In this document: piece by piece, positions 9,497-20,735 of the stretch
How positions within the stretch are numbered: position 1 is the stretch's first letter
How the letters are laid out: each line of letters starts with the position of its first letter
Assembly (NCBI GenBank): GCA_947685225.1
Contig: CANTUV010000003.1
Coordinates: forward strand, 8,130,001 to 8,194,000
Direction of reading: 5' to 3'
Length of the DNA: 64,000 bases
DNA from: Garcia nutans
Lineage: Eukaryota > Streptophyta > Magnoliopsida > Malpighiales > Euphorbiaceae
The notes under the pieces: model-generated
What the model was told of the DNA's origin: nothing
The model's database searches: none
The model's input: the letters and a program-made list of their open reading frames with translations, nothing else
Made by a program: the position numbers and the translations under genes

Positions 9497-10618
9497 ATGC
9501 CGAGAACTAAGACTATTTCACACCACAAGATGAAGAGGCCTACAACCGAAGGAGCTTCTTCCTCTTCATCCACTTTATCTTCGAAGAGAGCAAGTCTTTT
9601 AGCTCGGGGTTTTTTCCCGACAAGGTATGTTAACGATGAATCTCTTGATGCCTTGCAAATTAGGACTAATTTTGAGCGATATGTGCAATTTCTTGGATGG
9701 GAAACTCTAGTCACCTTGAGACCTTTGCAGTTTGAGGAACTTACTCTAGAATTTTTGACATCTCTCAAGGTTGAAAGAAATGATAAGAAAATCTGCACTA
9801 AATTGATGTTTAAATTGCTGGGTAAATCTTATGTGCTCAATATTGACCAGTTAAATGATATATATGGTTTTCATCAGCACGGGGAAAGGTCGGTACCCAA
9901 AGAATTTAAACAACAATTTGCTTGGGGAGCTTTAGGCTCGGGTTCTTATATGGCCAAATCGGCCAAGGCATCTAAGTTAAGAAATTCTGCTTTGAGATAT
10001 TTGCATAGGTTTATGGCTTGTGGATTCTTTGCTAGGAAGGAGAGCCCGGGTGTTGTTGAAGTGAGTGAACTATTTTTCCTGGATTGTGCTTTTAATGCAA
10101 TGCATATCAGTGCCGGCTATTGGTTAGCCGATATTTTTTATTCTGTGGCTAACAAAAGAAAGGGGGCAATTTGTGTTGGAGGGTTGGTTACCACACTAGC
10201 AGTAGCCCTGGTTGAGGATTTTGACCCGAGTACTAGTCGTATGACTAGAATTTTGGGTAATGACTCTTTGGATTTAGCTACTCTTGAGAAGATGCACATG
10301 GTGGTGCGTAGGAGAGGGACTTATGTGATGCCTTCAGATGAGCCTGAAGCACCGGGGGACAAGCAGAAGAGAGCACGGGTCCAAGAGGAGTCCGACTCGG
10401 ATTCTCTTGACCTAGATGAGGATGCTCCGGTCTCGAAACATCAAGAGGTACTTCTGAGGATTGAGGCCCTGGAGGGCAAAGTGGATCGACTGGATAGCAA
10501 GGTGGACCGTAACCATGCTGAGGTCTTACAGCAGTTGGAACAAATTAACAGCAACCTTGCAACGATCCTGAGTCTTCATCCCTCAGCTGCATCATCTTCA
10601 CGCCCACCTTTTCCATAG
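9497..10618 (+). CDS. RT-1 third ORF (Athila-type extra ORF, 373 aa)
   Basis: This is an intact ORF from ATG to TAG between pol and the 3' LTR, the position of the so-called env-like gene of Athila elements. The N-terminus (about 1-35) is basic and Ser/Thr-rich. Residues 50-250 form a compact domain with aromatic and Leu-rich helices (FERYVQFLGWETLVTL, FEELTLEFLTSLKVE) that recalls the Athila ORF1 / putative plant transposon protein families. That link is from memory of the families and was not searched. An acidic patch (ESDSDSLDLDEDAP) near 300 is followed by a predicted coiled coil (about 315-355, LRIEALEGKVDRLDSKVD). I see no signal peptide and no convincing membrane span, so an envelope glycoprotein role is not supported. 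Its function is unknown. That it is intact while gag-pol is broken is notable. Confidence 0.8.
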   Translation: MPRTKTISHHKMKRPTTEGASSSSSTLSSKRASLLARGFFPTRYVNDESLDALQIRTNFERYVQFLGWETLVTLRPLQFEELTLEFLTSLKVERNDKKICTKLMFKLLGKSYVLNIDQLNDIYGFHQHGERSVPKEFKQQFAWGALGSGSYMAKSAKASKLRNSALRYLHRFMACGFFARKESPGVVEVSELFFLDCAFNAMHISAGYWLADIFYSVANKRKGAICVGGLVTTLAVALVEDFDPSTSRMTRILGNDSLDLATLEKMHMVVRRRGTYVMPSDEPEAPGDKQKRARVQEESDSDSLDLDEDAPVSKHQEVLLRIEALEGKVDRLDSKVDRNHAEVLQQLEQINSNLATILSLHPSAASSSRPPFP

Positions 10619-12201
10619 ATTTTGAGATCCTTGCTTTATTTTGTTTAATGCATTTTTGTTCTTATTTTTCGTTTTTGTTTTCATGTTAACCTTTATATTT
10701 GGATATTTTATTTTTATATATTGTACTTTTGTTTTTAAACTTTTGTGTTTGTGATGGAAAGCTAGGATTTTGCCTCACCAATACGATGGAAGGCAGGTTG
10801 TCCTTTAACTCTTTTTATTTACTATTCTTGTTTTACATTGAGGACAATGTAAATTTTAAGTGTGGGGTACTCTTTAAGTTTTCCTTTAATGTTTGTCTTG
10901 TTTTGCTTATTGTGTTTGTTGTGTATGGCATAATTGTTGAAAATTTATTGATCTTTTCTTTGATTCTAGCATTATAGTTGAGACTTTAGTATCAGCATAG
11001 AAATGAGCTTTTGATTCATTTGGGATCAATTTTCGCATTCTGCAATTCATGACATATAATCTTTGTGAACCCACCTGTGTGAGTTTTGAGCCTCATAAAT
11101 TTGATATTTTTATCAATTGATTTTCTTTTCTTAAGTGTGCACCTTCATGATGTTGCATCTCTAGAGTTTGCTTTTGCATACTTATTAAACTCACATTATG
11201 ATTTAATCTCAATTTTTAAAATGATGAAGGCAAATTAGGTTAGACCCTTTAGCTTAAAAAGACTTCCCTTAATATTGATTTCCTTAGTGAGCCAAGTTGA
11301 GCCATTGACCTTTTCTTGTGTTTGATCAACATAATTCTCAACTTAACATGTTCTTATTATCATCATCCCTATGCATTAAGGAATGGAGTTTTATGTTTTG
11401 ACAATTGGGTAGTTTATTGCAAAGTGTGGGGTAAGTAAAAAAAATATAAAAAAAATAGAAAAAAAATGGTATTGCTATTTGGGGTGAAATGCATACTTTG
11501 CATATTGTGTTGGATTAAGAGTTGATTATTCTTTTCCTCTACATTTTAAGCTAGATGTTCCATCAATTCTTAATTTTGTATATATATATATATTTTAAAA
11601 AAATAGTAAAAGTAAAAAAAAAGAGAGAAAATAAAAGAAAAGTTATATATATATATACAAAATTCATATATGTTCTAGCATTGGTTATCAAAAGAGGAAT
11701 GTTGACTCATGTATTTTTATGCAAGTATGTAAGATTATCAAGGGTTGGTGAGTATGCCATTTGAGGAAGTTATGAGTTCCTTAGCAAGAGAAGTGTCTAA
11801 TTTAGATACTCCATTTCTTGATGCTCCAGCCTAAATGTCTTTTCTCACACCTTTACCTTAGCCCCATTACATCCAAATGAAAGACCTTCAGATTATTTCT
11901 TGAGAAAATCAGTGAGGGAGATTGGATAATTAAGCAAGTTTATGGTAGTATGCAATCATGAGTGGTTTGAGTGAATAAATTTTGAAATCGAGTGAAACAC
12001 TTATATGAGAGATAAGATTTGTATGTCTGGATTAATGAATGAGTTAAGAAAATCTCGATTGTAGGAAATTGCAATTATTTATGTCTGATGTCTTGAAGTT
12101 TTTCATCTATATGCTGGAATTATAGTTAAGGTTGTTTGAGTTTTTAATTTATGTCATGTGAATTTGCTTGAGGACAAGTAAAGTTTTAAGTGTGGGGTAG
12201 T
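10619..12201 (+). other. RT-1 3' untranslated region with three polypurine-like copies
   Basis: This is about 1.6 kb of AT-rich non-coding DNA. The motif AAGTGTGGGGTA appears three times: about 10858-10869, about 11421-11432 and 12188-12199. The first and last copies share a longer upstream context (TTGAGGACAA...). Only the last adjoins the 3' LTR. A TA-rich tract lies near 11577-11660. No credible ORF was found. Confidence 0.75.
12188..12201 (+). other. Polypurine tract of RT-1
   Basis: AAGTGTGGGGTAGT directly abuts the LTR start at 12202. It is the expected primer for plus-strand DNA synthesis. Confidence 0.85.
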
Positions 12202-13288
12202 TGTTTTATTAGTTTTTGTTATAGTTTTGTGTCTTGTTTGTTATGTTAATTATTGTTTTATTTAGGTATTTTGTTAGTTTTAATTGGTTTGTTTAGTATT
12301 TTCTTTAATTGTGTTATTTTTAGTTTATTTCAGTGTTTATGTTGTTTTTGATCTAGTTTTTAGTATGTGTTTATGTTTTGATTGTTAATGTTTATTTATT
12401 TCTTGTTTAAGTTTTGTTTGCAAGTTTTGTGTTAGGTTAAACAGGCAAGGAAATAAATTGAAGGAGACAGGGGCAGTGGCTGACACAGGCAGAGGACACG
12501 GCCAAGTCACTGGCCGTGTCCCATGCCAAGTTAAAAGGAAGAGCAAGTCCCAGTAGCAGACACATGCAAGGGACACGGCCAAGTCTTGTGGCCGTGTCCC
12601 TCCAAAGAAGATCCACACGGCCAAGTCATCTTCACTTGGCCGTGTCTCACTTGGTTCCAAAGGCAAAGATGAAGCAAATTTCATAGAGGCAGACACAGGC
12701 AAGGGACACGGCTGTGTCACCTGGCCGTGTCCCTCCAAAAGACTTCAACACGGCCAAGGGAAGCTCCACTTGGCCGTGTCACTCAACAAAGAAGAGAAAG
12801 AAGGAAAGGCAATCAGTGGTGGACACAGGCAAGGGACAAGGCCGTGTCACCTGGCCGTGTCCCTCCAAAAGCCACTCACACGGCCAAGTCACATCTGACT
12901 TGGCCGTGTCCCTCATGAACCAAACGCGCAGTGAATTTTAAAGCGGACGTTTCGTATAAAAGGAAAGAGGGGAGCTAGGGTTTGAACTGTTGACGATTTG
13001 GAGAACTGTTTTCAGCCGAAAAGAGATTAGGGTTTTTGATAACTTGTTTTATTTTGATTTTGATTTCACTTTGGATCAAAACTAGCTTAGATTAGATTGT
13101 TCTAGCCATTGTTTCATCCTTCTTGCAAGATTTGAACAAGAGATTCTTCAGAAGCTTCAAGAGTTGTAACTTGGTTTTGTTCTCGAACTTATTCTCTTTA
13201 TTTACATTGAAATTGTTTTAATGGATATTATCATGTCTATTTTGATTTCTTTGAACATCAATGAGATGAATATGTTTGATTGCATTAT
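12202..13288 (+). repeat. RT-1 3' LTR, truncated
   Basis: This matches 1415-2488 closely, with a 13-base extra repeat near 12415. Similarity stops abruptly at 13288, leaving out about the last 640 bases. It includes its own palindromic CACGGCC array (about 12490-12915) and an intact TATA box. Confidence 0.9.
12955..12962 (+). promoter_or_regulatory. TATA box in RT-1 3' LTR
   Basis: TATAAAAG follows the palindromic array and precedes a purine-rich AGGAAAGAGGGGAG stretch. It is a plausible core promoter that would drive transcription out into flanking DNA. Confidence 0.6.
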
Positions 13289-15787
13289 TTAGATATCGAT
13301 AGTTTAATGTAAGTTAAACATATGAGCTATTTGGAATGAATATTATTGCATATGAGAATACTATGAATTGGGTAATGTGATTGATAGTATGAAAATTTGT
13401 TTTGAAATAAAAGGAAAGTGATTAAGCATATGAAAATGAGTTACTTTAAGTCATTTGAATAGAAATGGTGAAAATGGATATGAAGGGTATACTAAATGCA
13501 TTTAAAAATAAATGTGAGAGAGAATGTCACATTAGAAATGTGACAAAGATTTGTGTGAAATATTATTATGAATAGAGTGTATATATTTGTTATGTTGATG
13601 AATAATTTAAGTCATGTTAAAAGAATGCGAAAGATAATGTTCAAAGAAAAGTAATAAACATTAAATTTATATAGATTGTATGCAAAAGAGAAATTAAATA
13701 AAATTGCATGATTATGTGTATACATGTATAGGATGTGTGAGATGAGTTTTTCGATATGAATGTAATTGTAATATGTAAGAAATGTGGGAAGTGAGTCACA
13801 TTATGAATTTGACCTATGAATGTGTATGTGGTATAACTACTGGTCTAGTGATATGGAGAATGATATTGCATGTATTAGCGGACCTAGGAAAGATTAGGTC
13901 TTGACCTGCGCAGAGCTAGACAATGTGACGAAATTAAGAGTAAGAATGGACTCGAGTAATACTGGACAGTAAAATTGTTATGGTAATCACTGAACTTGAT
14001 GATCATATAATATTTTGAGTCCCAAACTATCTACATGTGGAAAAGTCCTATGTATTTATATATAATAAGAGATTATAAATGGATTAGAGATAGATTAGAA
14101 ATGGAGTAATAAATGGAAGTTGTGTAAAAATTTGCATATGATCGAATGTTGTGCATAAGAAATATTAAAGATAATATTATTGATCATGAATTAGGCTAAT
14201 GAAGATCATATAATAGAGTACAAATTGGTTTGAAACGGAGTTGAAATGTGTTACCTCTTGGTGTAGCAAAAGTTCAGAGAATAAATATGTAATCCTTGCA
14301 ATACAACTTAGTACTGTAATTGGAAAGATTGGAAGCAGAATAATAGAGGGACAGTATTGATTTATAAGCCACAGGTGTGACCATAAATCTCCTATGGCCA
14401 TATGATTTGTTTAGTATATTTGGCCGGTTAGTTTTGTTATCCATAGATTTGGGACTGAGATAATATGATTGTAGTACAATTTTGATGAGATTGATAATTA
14501 TGTTTCTAGAAACATGGTCAAGAGTTATGACTAGTAAAGTTATACTTTATCATTTTATGTTAGAAATTTGTTTATAATTATAGAAAATATGGAAGAAAAG
14601 AGAACTGTGAAAATGTTTTGAGTTATGGATAATGTGATAAATAGGTAATTATTGTAAAAATAGTAATGGTATGAAATGTGAGAAGATATTAAATGGGAGA
14701 AATTACAAAATGTGATTGAAAGTTATACTGAATATGTTTATGGTATGAAGAGAAGAAATGGATGGGCTTAAGGTTTAAGTGAGTGAACTATGGATAGCAA
14801 ATATGGTATGAGATAATCATGAGAATTTTGTGAAAATTTTACTAAGATAATTTGAAGTGATTTGTTATTAATAATCATAATTTCAAAAAGCTGAAAAATG
14901 GATCCGAGGAGATTAGAATTTGAATATAAGTTTGACCTAATGGAATTAGGTCATATATATATTGTGAAATCTAATGATAAGTTTAAATAAGTTAATTGTT
15001 GGTTTGAATCGAATAAGATTCAAATGTGGTTATATTGTGACAGATAGATCAATTGATTCAGATTTCGCTAAGATTGTGAATTATTGTTGAGATTTAATAT
15101 GTATAGTTGTATTAAGAGTATAAGATATAAGTGACAATGTATATGATGTAATATTCTGATACATGAATGGACATGAATGAATTGAGCTATATCAGTTGTA
15201 AATGAAGAAAAGGGAAACGGTTGATTACCTATAAAGTAAGTTTAAAGGCATTGTATTAATATTTATGTTAAGTGAGAAGCATGTTAAAGAAGGAATTAAA
15301 TGTATGAAAAATAAGAATATTGTTATAAAATTAAGATTTGATAAATGTCTATTCTGAAAGTGATTGTAGTGATGGGATAATCAATATTAAGATATAAAGC
15401 AATGATTTTTAAGGTTAAAGTTAAGAGAGTAATTATAAAGAGATGAAATGATAAAATATCTAGAAGGTAATAATTGGACGAAGTATAAGTATATTATAAG
15501 ATGATCTGATTCTTGTATAAAGGTAAATTCATTGGGAATGTAATGAGTTATTTTGAATGTTTGGTTAAGAAAGTAAGAAGATATAAATATATATATAATG
15601 ATTATTATGAAATTTAAAGAAGATGATTGACTCTAAGAGGGAGAGTAGAAGTTATGTGATTTGATAACATAATAACTTAATCATATAATTAACTTCATAT
15701 GAAAGTTAAGATGGTATTTTGTTAAGAATGGATTGTTACTGTACGGAATAATTTCTAGGACGAAATTTCTTTTTAGAGGGGTAGAAT
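13289..15787 (+). mobile_element. RT-3 internal region, non-coding
   Basis: This is 2.5 kb of AT-rich sequence with no ORF over about 75 codons and no recognisable gag or pol motif. It ends with CTAGGACGAAATTTC and a purine tract directly before an LTR, the same 3' signature seen in RT-9 and RT-7. It is therefore the 3' internal part of a plus-strand chromovirus-family element. Either the coding region was replaced by non-coding DNA (a large non-autonomous derivative) or it has decayed beyond recognition. Its left edge is the broken end of the Athila LTR. Confidence 0.55.
15770..15787 (+). other. Polypurine tract of RT-3
   Basis: A TTTTTAGAGGGGTAGAAT stretch directly precedes the LTR at 15788. 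It corresponds to CTTTTTAGAGGGGGAGAAT on the minus strand at 46883-46901 in RT-9. Confidence 0.75.
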
Positions 15788-16250
15788 TGTAATATCCTAA
15801 AGTATACCCTAAAAGTTTTGGAATTATTATTGTATTTGGATTTAATGCATATGTTTGATGGAAAGAGAAAAGAAGTAAAGAGAGAGTGTATATGTTGGAT
15901 ATATAGATATATATATATAACATATACAAGTCAAAGTAATGGAAGTCAAAAGAAGATAAATTATTATTTGAAATTAATTAAAAGGAAATATTATAAGGAA
16001 TAGATGTATATGAAGGATGATATATATATATATATGGTATTTGAAAAATAGGGGAAATATAAATACAATATATAAGACATATACATATATCAACATATAC
16101 ATCACATATATATGATGTATACATTGGTGTAGGAAAAATAAGTGTATATAATTAATTAATAATAATAATAATACTAAAAATGATAATAATGACAAAAGAA
16201 GAAAAGAAAGTCAAAGGATGGGCATAGTGGTGGTGTAGGATTTTTAGAAA

Positions 16251-16253
<3 letters not shown>

Positions 16254-16293
<40 letters not shown>
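16254..16293. repeat. (ATT)n microsatellite
   Basis: A run of about 13 TAT/ATT units in the RT-3 LTR merges into a TATATATAAG stretch (16290-16301) that could act as its TATA box. Confidence 0.9.
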
Positions 16294-16301
<8 letters not shown>

Positions 16302-16355
16302 GATAAGTATGGATAAAGAAAAGAAGATTTTCTTTCTTTCTTCTTCTTCTTCTTC

Positions 16356-16358
<3 letters not shown>

Positions 16359-16410
<52 letters not shown>
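16359..16410. repeat. (GA)n microsatellite
   Basis: About 26 GA units follow a short TTC run. It lies 60-110 bases downstream of the TATA-like stretch, so it would be in the transcribed leader of the LTR. Confidence 0.95.
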
Positions 16411-16412
<2 letters not shown>

Positions 16413-16879
16413 TGGTTTTGGTTGATTTATACATCAAATTCTTAAGGGCTTTAAGAGAATTGAAGGTGGAGATTGAGGATTTGGCAAAATATTAAAGTAT
16501 TCATTTTCTTGTATTGATTTCTATTGATTGAGTTTATATTTGATATGGTTGGTGTGTGAAGATGATGATAATGAAAGATTGAAGTATATAGATATGTTGA
16601 ATTGGTATTTAGATGATGATAATATGGTTATTTGTGAGGATGATGATGGATTGTTGAGATTGTTTAGTAAGGGTTTCATATAAATGAATTGGGGAATTGA
16701 GTAGTTGATACATGGTGATGTATATAATAATTATTATTATGATATATTGAAGTTATATAAGTGTTAAATTGATAGGTAATTGATGAATATAACCAAGATG
16801 TTGATTAAGGGTGATGTAGTATGGGTTTTGAAGTGTTTGTGTTTACATTGATGAGAGTTCGAAATGCATGATTTTTGCC

Positions 16880-17095
16880 TGACACGGCCATGTTGTTGGG
16901 CGTGTCAACGGTACTGAGTTTGACGTTTGTGACACGACCATTAACACGGCCATGTTACTGAGCGTGTGACAGCTACTGTGAGAAAAAGTAAGTGACACGT
17001 CCATTGACACGCCCGTGTTACTAAGCGTGTCAAAGTTTCTGTATTATTGGTTTAGGGCACGATCAGGGACACGCCCATGTTGGTGAGCGTGTCAT
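16880..17095. repeat. CACGGCC-type array in RT-3 LTR
   Basis: Four units pair GACACG(G/A)CCAT-type and GGGCGTGTCA/GAGCGTGTCA-type halves, separated by short linkers. It is the diverged chromovirus version of the array in the Athila LTR. Confidence 0.75.
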
Positions 17096-18703
17096 GTGTA
17101 GAGTTTGCCCTAGTTAATTATCATTCTTATTTTCTTATATGTATAATTATCTTTGGATTAGGTTTTGAAGAGATTGTGTTGCCTTAATCCAAGTGTTGGA
17201 GGATTCTTGGAAGAGGAATTTAGATTGGTGTGAGTTCTCTGGAGGTAAGTACAAACCTTATTTGATTGCATGTATTTATATGACTTTGGATCTTAACACA
17301 TTTGGTTATAAATGTGTTAAGTAATCTATTACATTGTTGATGCATATGAATAATGCTATGTTGTATACAATGTGAATTGTATGAAATGTGAAAGATGTGT
17401 TGTTATGATGAAATATGAAATGTGAATTGAGATATGATGAAATGTGAAGCCATAGTTATTGGCTATGACAATGTAAATGATATAATTGAGGCATGGTTGC
17501 CTATTTGATTATGGAAATGAAATGAGAAATGAAATGAGAAATGAATTGAAAAGAGATTGATAAAGGGATAAATGAAATGATTGTGTGCCTAATATGTTAT
17601 TCAAGTTTCAGAGTTCTGGGTTTGGCGGCATGCCTATGAATCACTGGATAGGTGAAAAGACCGGGTCGTAAGCCAATTCCAGTTGAAAAATGTGAAATGA
17701 TAAATGTGAAATGTGATGTTTTTGGGGTGAAAAGACTGGGTCGTAAGCCTCAAATACAGTAACAGTCTTGCCGGGTTGAGGATCTCCTCGAGTTTAGCCG
17801 GGTTGCGGTCCAAGAGACTGGGTCTGTTACACTATCCATGGATAGAGATATATATATTTATCGCCTACGGGCTTGATGATTGTGATTATGGACCAAAACC
17901 GCTACTCTGAACTTTGAATAGCATATTAGATCCTTTTTGGGCCCATGCATGTCTTTGCTTTAAATGTAAGTCATGGAATGAGATGATAATTATGGAATGA
18001 GATGATTACAATACATAAATCAATTATTAAAAGTGAATGTGGCATGAGAACTATATTGAATGATGTGTAATATGTATATGGATGTGGAAATTGTGAATAC
18101 TATTTCATGAATGTTCTGCTAAGCTATTAAATTGTGAGTGGTTGTAATGCTATATGTGTATATGTATATAAATTATGAGATTAGTGGAAATATATATGAA
18201 GAATGCATTGAAAAGGGGAAACATGATAAGAAAATGATAACACATAACGTTAAAATATGAGGTATGATTCTTCTGTAATGTATATTTTAAAATTTTATTT
18301 GTAATACTAAGCTTTCGAACTTAGCGCGGTTATGTAAATTGCGCATGTGAGTAGATGGATGATCTGGAAGTCAAATCATTATGCCACGAGAAGGGTAAGA
18401 GTATCTCGAGACCAACTAGAAGGTGGTGCATACATGTACAATTTAATTATGTTGTATTTTGATAAAAAAAATATATTCATATGTATAAACGAATTTTGGT
18501 AAAAACAAGATTATTAAATATATGTAAGATTATCGAAAGTATAATGATTTTGTAAATGTGTTTTTAAATAAAATGTATTATTGTTTGGAACTAGAGTATA
18601 GGTTTTAATCTGAAGTTAAATGTGACATTCTTATACTTTACATACGTACTGCATGTATACAAGGTATATGTATAGTACTTATATAGAGTATGGGGGTGTT
18701 ACA

Positions 18704-20735
18704 TTTAATCAGTTCTAACCATCGCCTTTGCCGAAGATTCAGCTCTTTCTGAACACCCAAATATTTCAAACTTTTGTGATCTGTATAGATAAAACATTTT
18801 TCCCCATATAAGTAGTGTCACCAAATCTTCAAAGCAAACACTATAGCTGCTAACTCCAAATCATGAGTCGGATAATTAAGCTCATGCGGCTTCAACTGCC
18901 GAGAAGCATAAGCTATGACTTTACCCTCTTGCATCAAAACGCATCCTAAACCATTATGTGAAGCATCACTGTAAATCACATATGGTTTATCTTCCACGGG
19001 TAAAGTAAGAACAGGTGCTTGAGTCAACATTTCTTTCAACTGCTCAAAGCTAGCTTGACACTGATCCGTCCACACAAATCTAACTCCCTTCCGAAGCAAT
19101 CTGGTGAGTGGAGTAGCTATCAAAGAAAAACCTTTCACAAATCGTCGATAATAGCCTGCCAAACCCAGAAAACTTCTAACTTCAGTCACAGACTTTGGTG
19201 GACTCCAATTCAAAATAGCTTCAACTTTACTTGGATCGACTCTTATACCATCTACTGAAACTATATGACCCAGAAAAGTTACTTGGTCAAGCCAAAACTC
19301 ACACTTTGACAGCTTAGCATACAACTGCTTCTCTCTCAAAATCTGTAACACAATCCGCAAATGCTTGTCATGTTCTTCTTCATTACGCGAATACACCAGA
19401 ATATCATCGATGAAAACTACCACAAACTGATCCAGATAGGGCCTAAACACCCTATTCATCAGATCCATGAAAGCTGCAGGTGCATTCGTCAACCCAAAAG
19501 GCATCACCAAAAACTCATAATGCCCATATCTGGTGCGGAAAGCTGTCTTAGAAACATCTTCAGCTCTAACCCTCAGTTGATGGTACCCTGATCTCAAATC
19601 AATCTTGGAAAACACCGCTGCTCCATTCAATTGATCAAAAAGATCATCAATCCTAGGCAAAGGATATTTATTCTTAATAGTCACTTTATTCAATTGCCTA
19701 TAATCAATGCATAACCTCAAAGTACCATCCTTCTTCTTCACAAACAACAGAGGAGCTCCCCAAGGAGAAACACTAGGGCGAATAAACTCTTTATCCAAAA
19801 ACTCCTATAATTGCACCTTCAACTCTCTCAATTCAGCAGGTGCCATTCGATAAGGAGTGATAGAGATGGGAGTGGTACTAGGCAACAAATCGATACCAAA
19901 CTCCACCTCTCTCTCAGGGGGTAACCCTGGCAACTCCTCAGGAAACACATCCAGAAAATCTGCAACTGTGGTTATATTATTAGGTTGAGAACCCACTACT
20001 CTAGTATCCACAACATGAGCAAGATAAGCATCACACCCTTTTCTAATCAACTTTCTAGCTGTTACAGCTGATACAAACAAGGATGCAAGTTGTCTCTGCT
20101 CACTAGATATCATCACACTCTTACCAACACTGGTTCTCAAAGTCACACACTTCTTTTGACAATCTACCACAGCTCCATGCTTAGACAACCAATCCATGCC
20201 TAAGATTAAATCATACTCCATAAAAGGCATTTCAATCAGATCACCAAGAAACTCCTCACCTTGTACCACAACAGCACTATCACGATGCACCTTACTCACC
20301 ACAACACTATGTCCTAAAGGATTTGTCACTAAGACATCAAATCCTAAGGACTCTGAATGCAATTCAGACACAGGCAAGATAGATGCACTTATGTATGAAT
20401 GAGTAGATCCTGGATCAATCAAAGCAAGTACTGAAATGCCAAATAAAGAAAATGTACCCGCTATAACTGCTGAAGCATCTGGCTGCCTCTGCATCACATA
20501 TACTCTCTGAGAAGATCCGGCCTCATCTGGCCTACTGCCTCTGGATGAAGATCCTCCTCTCTGACTAAATCTGGGTCTACCACCTCTACTGAAACCTCTG
20601 CCCCCTCGACCACCTCTGCTGACACTGGGTCGAGAAACTGCAGTATCTGTCTGCCTATCATCTTGCATCTTGGGGCAATCTTTAATAAAATGATCTGGTG
20701 ACCCACATCTAAAGCATACTCCGATACACCAGTCT
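18704..20735 (-). pseudogene. RT-4 pol fragment (zinc knuckle, protease, RT, RNase H)
   Basis: Read right to left in one frame from about 20735: zinc knuckle CFRCGSPDHFIKDC; protease LALIDPGSTHSYIS near 20410; RT with the box FIDDILVYS near 19395; and RNase H (YSDASHNGLGCVLM). Two nonsense codons interrupt it, at 19802-19804 (TAG where RT-9 has a Gln) and near 18815-18817 (TGA where RT-9 has an Arg). Homology stops at 18704 inside RNase H, where RT-3 was inserted. Integrase and chromodomain are outside the window. The upstream frame is separated by a one-base loss near 20734. The protein order and sequence are those of a Tekay/Del-type chromovirus. Confidence 0.88.

Larger units (their letters stand above)
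1415..13288 (+). mobile_element. RT-1: Athila-type Ty3/Gypsy retrotransposon, 3' LTR truncated
   Basis: This is a nearly full-length element: 5' LTR, tRNA-Asp-type primer site, gag, protease-RT-RNase H-integrase, a third ORF, polypurine tract and the first 1087 bases of the 3' LTR. Athila membership rests on the primer site, the protease motif DLGASVNLMP, the RT motif FMDD, the gag segment ending in PYSNTYNPGW, the LTR length of about 1.7 kb, and an ORF between pol and the 3' LTR. The paired LTR regions look about 99% identical by eye, so the insertion is fairly recent. Gag-pol has several frame breaks, so this copy is not autonomous. No target-site duplication can be checked because the 3' end is lost. 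Confidence 0.92.
15788..18703 (+). repeat. RT-3 3' LTR (complete, 2.9 kb)
   Basis: It begins TGTAATATCC and ends GGGGTGTTACA, the termini of the Tekay-like LTRs here. It includes microsatellites (16254-16293, 16359-16410), a CACGGCC-type array (16880-17095), a splice-donor-like GAGGTAAGTACAAAC near 17244, the 12-bp hairpin at 17292-17321, and two copies of GAAAAGACYGGGTCGTAAGC (about 17654 and 17730). After 18703 comes TTTAA. This suits a target duplication in the RNase H region of RT-4, whose partner lies outside the window. The LTR belongs to the same subfamily as solo-a (24624-27918), in the opposite orientation. Confidence 0.85.

Noticed and set aside
9497..10618. Captured host gene
   Set aside because: Position, strand and neighbours fit the extra ORF of Athila elements. 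There are no introns or known plant gene motifs.
15788..18703. Solo LTR
   Set aside because: The left flank is a polypurine tract and the flanking five bases (AGAAT, TTTAA) differ, so it is the 3' LTR of a larger element.
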